Position numbers and translations under genes: made by a program
Notes under the pieces: generated by a model
What the model saw: only the letters and a program-made list of their open reading frames with translations
Databases searched by the model: none
What the model was told of the DNA's origin: nothing
Shown: positions 59,584-64,000 of the stretch, piece after piece
Position numbering within the stretch: position 1 is the stretch's first letter
Layout: the number at the start of each line of letters is the position of its first letter
NCBI GenBank assembly: GCA_963675365.2
Contig: CAXXVA010000003.1
Coordinates: 434,001-498,000 of the forward strand
DNA: 64,000 nt
DNA from: CAXXOK01 sp963675365
GTDB lineage: Bacteria > Bacillota > Clostridia > Christensenellales > Aristaeellaceae
Reading direction: 5' to 3'

Positions 59584-60855
59584 ATGAAAAAAATCGTTGC
59601 ACTGGTACTGGCAATGATGTTGCTGGTCGCGCTCCTGCCCACCGTTGTGGCGGTAGCCGCCGACAAGCGCGTCATCAAAGTCGCTTCTTGGGATGTTTTC
59701 GGCTCGGCCGCGAACTATCACGAAGCCATCAAGGCCGGCTTTGAGGCCGCGTATCCCGACATCGAGATCGAATGGGTAGACCTGGCGTCGCAGGAGTATG
59801 CCACGCTGGCAACCTCCATGCTGTCCGCGGGCGATCAGACCGACGTATTCATTATCAAAGAGATTAAAGATCTTCAGAATTGGACCGATCAGGGTTTCCT
59901 GGTTACGCTGGACGACATGGTCGCGGCCGACGGATACGATCTGGCCGGGTTTGCGGGCATGGACGAAGTCTGCCGCGTGGCCGACGGTTCCCTGAACGCT
60001 TTGCCGTTCCGTTCGGACTTCTGGGTGCTGTACTACAACAAGACCCTGTTTGACAATGCCGGCGTTGCCTATCCCACGGGCGATATGACTTGGGAAGAGT
60101 ACGCCGACCTCGCCCGCCAGATGACCAGCGGCGAAGGCATTGACAAAATCTACGGCACGCACTATCACACCTGGCTCAGCGCGGTCGTCAACTGGGCGGT
60201 CTGCGGTGTGGATTACACCCTGGCCGACGGCAACTACGATCCGCTGAAATACTTCTACGAGCTCAACCACGCGCTGGAAGACGAAGGAGTTTGCATGGAA
60301 TACGGCGAAGTCAAGGCTTCGGGCATGCACTATTCCGCCGCCTTCTACCAGGGCAATATCGCGATGCTGCCCATGGGCTCCTGGTTCATCGGCACCCTGA
60401 TCAAGGAAAAAGCCGCCGGAACCTTTGATTTTGACTTTAGCTTCACCTCCGTACCGCACATGGAAGGCGTGCCCGCCAAATCTTCGTTTGGCAACATGAC
60501 CGCCATCTCCATCTCCAAGAATGCCGCCAACCCCGACGACGCCTGGACCTTCACCAAGTGGGTCTGCGGCGAAGAAGGCGCCAAGGCGATCGCAGCCGTC
60601 GGCACGCGCCCCGCGTATGTCTCCGATGCCGTTGCCGCCGCGTTCTCGTCCGTGGAAGGCTTCCCGGCCGATGCCGGCGCCCTGGACGCGCTGGTTCCCA
60701 GCAGCGTGAGCCTGGAATGGCCTCCGGGACTTCTGGTACCGCAGCTGCAGACCATCGTCAACGAGGAACACACCGCCATCATGAGCCGTGAGTCCACCAT
60801 CGACGAAGGCATCGCCATGATGAACGAGCGCGCCGCCGAAGTGATTGGCGAATAA
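59584..60855 (+). CDS. Extracellular solute-binding protein, family 1 (sugar ABC transporter)
   Basis: A 423-residue sugar-binding protein for the importer encoded just after it. The signal peptide (MKKIVALVLAMMLLVALLPT) is typical but no lipobox cysteine follows; the likely cleavage is after AVA. It has the family pattern KVASWDVFGS, then TDVFIIKEI, and near the C-terminus KSSFGNMTAISISKNA. A binding protein without a lipid anchor is unusual for a single-membrane bacterium. AAGGAGG precedes the ATG. A hairpin follows the stop. Confidence 0.93.
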   Translation: MKKIVALVLAMMLLVALLPTVVAVAADKRVIKVASWDVFGSAANYHEAIKAGFEAAYPDIEIEWVDLASQEYATLATSMLSAGDQTDVFIIKEIKDLQNWTDQGFLVTLDDMVAADGYDLAGFAGMDEVCRVADGSLNALPFRSDFWVLYYNKTLFDNAGVAYPTGDMTWEEYADLARQMTSGEGIDKIYGTHYHTWLSAVVNWAVCGVDYTLADGNYDPLKYFYELNHALEDEGVCMEYGEVKASGMHYSAAFYQGNIAMLPMGSWFIGTLIKEKAAGTFDFDFSFTSVPHMEGVPAKSSFGNMTAISISKNAANPDDAWTFTKWVCGEEGAKAIAAVGTRPAYVSDAVAAAFSSVEGFPADAGALDALVPSSVSLEWPPGLLVPQLQTIVNEEHTAIMSRESTIDEGIAMMNERAAEVIGE

Positions 60856-60876
60856 CCGCTCCCGACTATCAAGCGC

Positions 60877-60909
60877 ACGGGGAGGAGGATTTCTCCTCCC
60901 CGTTTTTAT
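60877..60909 (+). terminator. Terminator-like hairpin after the binding protein gene
   Basis: Perfect 11-bp stem ACGGGGAGGAG / CTCCTCCCCGT, five-base loop and TTTTTAT tail. It lies inside the operon, so it probably reduces rather than stops expression of the permeases. Confidence 0.8.
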
Positions 60910-60933
60910 CAAAACAAAGGGGGTCTTGATTCC

Positions 60934-61869
60934 GTGGCTCAGGACACTCGCACGCTTCCCCGTAGGAAAAAAAGCAGGCTGCAGCGCAAGAATACGCTGA
61001 TCGCCTATTCCTTTCTCGCGCCAAACTTTTTGGGCTTTCTGATCATTACCATGCTTCCGATTCTGTTCACGGTGGGCCTTTCCTTTCTCACCTGGAACGG
61101 CGGGGTGCTGGAAAATATGAAATGGGCGGGGTTTGATAACTTCGCGACCATCTTTAAAAACTTCAGCTTTACCAGATCCGATCTCGGGATCACGCTGAAG
61201 AACACGGTCTTTTACACCTTGGCGACCGTGCCGCTGACGATTGTATTTTCTCTTGCGTTTGCGCTGCTTTTAAACAAAGCCGTCAAGGCCGCAAGTGTAT
61301 TTCGGTTTATCTTCTTCTTTCCGTACGTGGCGTCCATCGTCGCGGTCTGCACCTGCTGGAATTACCTGCTGATGAAATACGGCATCGTCAACAGCTTTTT
61401 AAATTCCATCGGCTTCAACATGACCAAATCTTGGACGCAGAGCAGAACGCTTGCGATGTGGGCGCTGATCATCGTGGCCGTCTGGCGTTATGCCGGCTAC
61501 TATATGGTGCTTTACATCGCGGGGCTGCAGAACATCCCCGGCGAGCTTTACGAAGCGGCGACGGTGGACGGGGCCAACGCATGGCAGAAGTTCCGCAAGA
61601 TCACCCTGCCGATGCTCACGCCGACGACGTTTTTTGTGTCCATCATGACGACCATCGCATGCTTCAAGGTGTTCGATACCGTCATCCTGATGACGGACAG
61701 CGGGCCGGGGCGTGCGACGAAGATGCTGGTCAACTATATCTTTGATTTGAGCTTCAACCAGATCAAGTACGGCGTGGCGAGCGCCGTGGCGATGGTACTG
61801 TTTGCAGTCGTGCTGATCGTAACCATCCTGCAATTCCGCGTCGAAAAGAAATGGGTTAATTATTTCTAG
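60934..61869 (+). CDS. Sugar ABC transporter permease, MalF/UgpA-like
   Basis: A 311-residue membrane subunit with six to seven helices. The coupling EAA motif is present in ELYEAATVDGANAWQKFRKI. The start is GTG at 60934, preceded by AAAGGGGGT. With the next gene's product it forms the importer channel; the ATPase for this system is not in the window and is likely a shared MsmK/UgpC-type protein encoded elsewhere. Confidence 0.93.
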   Translation: MAQDTRTLPRRKKSRLQRKNTLIAYSFLAPNFLGFLIITMLPILFTVGLSFLTWNGGVLENMKWAGFDNFATIFKNFSFTRSDLGITLKNTVFYTLATVPLTIVFSLAFALLLNKAVKAASVFRFIFFFPYVASIVAVCTCWNYLLMKYGIVNSFLNSIGFNMTKSWTQSRTLAMWALIIVAVWRYAGYYMVLYIAGLQNIPGELYEAATVDGANAWQKFRKITLPMLTPTTFFVSIMTTIACFKVFDTVILMTDSGPGRATKMLVNYIFDLSFNQIKYGVASAVAMVLFAVVLIVTILQFRVEKKWVNYF

Positions 61870-61885
61870 AAAGGAGGAAGACAAC

Positions 61886-62749
61886 ATGACCTCGATAGCT
61901 TTCAAGCCGCAGCCGGTGCAAAAAACGATCCGGAGAATCATCGTCAAAGCGCTGATCATCGTATTTCTGCTGCTGTTTACGGTACTGGCGCTCCTGCCGT
62001 TTGTGTGGATGCTCTCTTCCTCCCTGAAACTGGATAAGGACGTGTTCCGCTACCCGATCGAGTGGATTCCCGCGGTCAGGCACTGGGAAAACTACGTGCA
62101 GATCTGGCGGCGCGTGCCGCTGCTCGTTTATTTCAAAAATACGGCGCTTTTATCCATCGGCGTGACGGCGATGCAGCTTTTAACGTCCAGCTTTGCCGCC
62201 TATGCCTTTGCCAAGCTCAACTTCAAGGGCCGCGACGTTCTGTTCCTGTGCTACATCGGCACCATCGCCATCCCCTGGCAGATGTACATGCTGCCGCAGT
62301 TCATCATGATGCGCTATATGGGGCTGTATGATTCGCTGTGGGCGCTGTTCGTGCTGCAAAGCTTTTCGGCGTTCGGCGTATTCCTGATGCGCCAGTTCTT
62401 CCTGGGGATACCGTCGGAACTGTGCGAGGCGGCGCGCATCGACGGGCTGAGCGAGTACGGTATATGGGCCAAAATCATGCTGCCGCTTTCAAAGCCCGCC
62501 ATCGCGACGCTGACCATCTTTACGTTTGTGGGGACCTGGAACGACTTCATGGGCCCGCTGATCTATCTGCGCAGCGATGCGGTAAAAACCATCCAGGTCG
62601 GTCTCAGACGCTTCATCCAGGAATACACCAGCGATTACCACCTTATCATGGCGGCTTCATTGTGTTCGCTGATTCCGGTCGCAATCGTGTTTTTGTTCAT
62701 GCAGCGCTATTTTATCGAAGGTATTGCGACCTCGGGTATCAAGGGGTAA
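61886..62749 (+). CDS. Sugar ABC transporter permease, MalG/UgpE-like
   Basis: The 287-residue second permease of the family-1 sugar importer, with six helices and the EAA loop ELCEAARIDGLSEYGIWAKI. It starts at ATG after AAAGGAGG, 17 bases beyond the partner permease. The C-terminus ends in FMQRYFIEGIATSGIKG, as is usual for this family. Confidence 0.93.
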   Translation: MTSIAFKPQPVQKTIRRIIVKALIIVFLLLFTVLALLPFVWMLSSSLKLDKDVFRYPIEWIPAVRHWENYVQIWRRVPLLVYFKNTALLSIGVTAMQLLTSSFAAYAFAKLNFKGRDVLFLCYIGTIAIPWQMYMLPQFIMMRYMGLYDSLWALFVLQSFSAFGVFLMRQFFLGIPSELCEAARIDGLSEYGIWAKIMLPLSKPAIATLTIFTFVGTWNDFMGPLIYLRSDAVKTIQVGLRRFIQEYTSDYHLIMAASLCSLIPVAIVFLFMQRYFIEGIATSGIKG

Positions 62750-62782
62750 ATACGCAAACCAGTCAAAGAGAGGAATCATCCG

Positions 62783-64000
62783 ATGATCGGATCCGTTAAT
62801 CGAAACCCGCTGCGCACCCGGGCGGACGTGGAGCAGGCGGCGCTGGACCTATTAAAACCGTTGACGCCGTTGCTGTCCCCGGGCTGTGCGCGCATCCATG
62901 CCGGCGATACCGGCGCGGTGTATCCGCCATTTATCGCAGAGATGGAGGCGTTTGCGCGCCCGCTGTGGTCTATAATTCCGCTGCTGGCGGGCGGAAGTAC
63001 GGCCGTGCTGCCGCTTTGGGAACTCTGGAAAGAGGGTATAGCCACAGGAACGGACCCCGGCCACCCCGAATACTGGGGCGACGTGGAGAACTGTGATCAG
63101 CGCCTGGTGGAGATGGCGGTTTTCGGCATGGGCATGGCGATGATCCCGCAGCGCTTCTTCTTTGAACACCCAAAGGAGGTACAGGGCAACCTGTACCGCT
63201 GGCTGGATCAGATCAACCGGCATACGTTGCCGAAGAATAACTGGGTCTTTTTCCGCATTCTGGTCAACCTCGGCTTCGAGACCTGCGACCTTGAGTTTGA
63301 TCAGGGGCAGATCGCGGAGGATTTTAAGCTGATCGACGAGCACTACGAAGGCGACGGCTGGTACTACGATTATATGGATCAGCGGGACTACTACATCCCG
63401 TGGGCATTCCACTACTACGGGCTTTTATACGCAAAGCTGCGTCCGCAGAGCCAAAACGCCGAGGAGCTTTTGCGGCGTGGAAAGCTGTTCGCGCCGGATT
63501 TCGCGTGCTTGTTTGATCAACATGGGGAAGCGATACCCTACGGCCGCAGCCTCACCTACCGCTTTGCGCAGAGCGCGTTCTTTGCCGCGCAGGCCTACGC
63601 CGGCGCGGAGGCGGAGGCCATCGGCTACGGTGAGATGAAGCACCTGCTGTTGCAAAACCTGCGCAATTGGTTTAAACAGCCCATCTTCACGCGCGACGGC
63701 GTGCTGACCATCGGCTATCATTACCCCAACCTCCACATGGCGGAGGGGTACAACGCGCCCGGATCGCCCTACTGGAGCATGAAGGCTTTCCTGTGTCTGG
63801 CGATGCCGGAGGATCACCCGTTCTGGCAGGCGGAGGAAAAAGCGCCGGAGCTTCCGCGGGTAAGCCGGCAGGAACACGCAAGGCAGCTGATCGTGCGTAC
63901 GGACGGCGAGAAACAGGTTGTTGCCTATCAAGCGGGCGGGCATTGCCCGGAGCACACCCACGCCGAAGCCAAGTATGAAAAATTCGCCTATTCCACGGTC
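62783..64000 (+). CDS. DUF2264 (GH154-like) protein, 3' end cut by the window
   Basis: An open frame of 406 codons runs off the right edge; an ATG at 62783 follows GAGAGGA. The sequence is rich in aromatic residues and fits DUF2264, an (alpha/alpha)-barrel family also classed as GH154 glycoside hydrolases: LWSIIPLLAGGS, DQRLVEMAVFGMGMAMIP, NWVFFRILVNLGFE, DGWYYDYMDQRDYY and PYGRSLTYRFAQ. It has no signal peptide, so it would act on imported sugars. It is last in the LacI-controlled operon; some relatives act on uronic-acid oligosaccharides. Substrate here is unknown. Confidence 0.85.
   Translation, partial: MIGSVNRNPLRTRADVEQAALDLLKPLTPLLSPGCARIHAGDTGAVYPPFIAEMEAFARPLWSIIPLLAGGSTAVLPLWELWKEGIATGTDPGHPEYWGDVENCDQRLVEMAVFGMGMAMIPQRFFFEHPKEVQGNLYRWLDQINRHTLPKNNWVFFRILVNLGFETCDLEFDQGQIAEDFKLIDEHYEGDGWYYDYMDQRDYYIPWAFHYYGLLYAKLRPQSQNAEELLRRGKLFAPDFACLFDQHGEAIPYGRSLTYRFAQSAFFAAQAYAGAEAEAIGYGEMKHLLLQNLRNWFKQPIFTRDGVLTIGYHYPNLHMAEGYNAPGSPYWSMKAFLCLAMPEDHPFWQAEEKAPELPRVSRQEHARQLIVRTDGEKQVVAYQAGGHCPEHTHAEAKYEKFAYSTV

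Noticed and set aside
1..64000. tRNA, rRNA, CRISPR, insertion sequence or prophage
   Set aside because: No transposase, integrase, repeat-spacer array or tRNA-like cloverleaf was seen on reading the intergenic regions, which are short.

Overview
The window is a 64 kb piece of a chromosome from a Gram-positive-type bacterium, most likely a GC-rich member of the Clostridia (Bacillota). Several features point that way. Shine-Dalgarno sites are strong (AGGAGG-like) and GTG/TTG starts are frequent. Lipoproteins and secreted proteins carry Gram-positive signal sequences, and uvrB has a Bacillota-type LexA box. The gene content also fits: CdaA-CdaR, a pepP-efp-CD1247-like run, an RqcP-like S4 protein, ChrA encoded as two half-genes, and a BMP-type nucleoside ABC transporter. 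Both ends cut genes: guaA at the left and a DUF2264 gene at the right. I saw no rRNA, tRNA, CRISPR array, insertion sequence or prophage.

Layout. 1-11.3 kb is mainly purine and transport: the end of guaA, an MFS exporter, a Crp/Fnr regulator divergent from a two-gene permease with a C-terminal ferredoxin, then a nucleoside ABC transporter (lipoprotein, frameshifted double ATPase, two permeases) convergent with xpt. 11.3-14.2 kb is a TetR-controlled ABC-2 exporter operon. 14.3-18 kb holds a sugar-1-phosphate nucleotidyltransferase with a polyprenyl-phosphate sugar transferase, and a split chromate transporter. 18-22.5 kb has a copper P-type ATPase fused in frame to a CopZ-like domain, then citrate synthase behind a striking inverted repeat. 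22.5-33.8 kb is rich in surface and signalling genes: a GGDEF protein, two BspA-like leucine-rich-repeat proteins, uvrB, an SH3/Fn3 secreted protein, a Wzz/BY-kinase-like protein with a degenerate P-loop, and a peptidoglycan-binding secreted protein.

33.8-45.8 kb is a long plus-strand run of closely spaced or overlapping housekeeping genes: ilvE, two unknowns, rsuA-like, an RsmC-like methyltransferase, a PatB-like lyase, a PepV-like peptidase, an RqcP-like gene, ispD, ispF, comEC and holA. 45.8-48.4 kb has a PL22 oligogalacturonate lyase whose reading frame runs on antisense into the convergent rsmF-like gene. 48.4-52.3 kb is a minus-strand run ending in the c-di-AMP synthase cdaA and its regulator cdaR. 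52.5-58.3 kb carries radC, a DUF218 protein, rsmG, a LUD-domain protein, pepP, efp, a zinc-ribbon protein and a TVP38-family membrane protein.

58.3-64 kb is a carbohydrate locus: a LacI regulator divergent from a family-1 ABC sugar transporter and a DUF2264 (probable glycoside hydrolase) gene. Two identical 14-bp palindromes lie between the divergent genes and look like the LacI operators.

The most useful points to check are the citrate synthase inverted repeat, the CopA-CopZ fusion with an internal ribosome site, the split permease-ferredoxin, the frameshift in the nucleoside ATPase, and the antisense extension of the PL22 lyase. I found no clear candidate for a wholly new multi-gene system.
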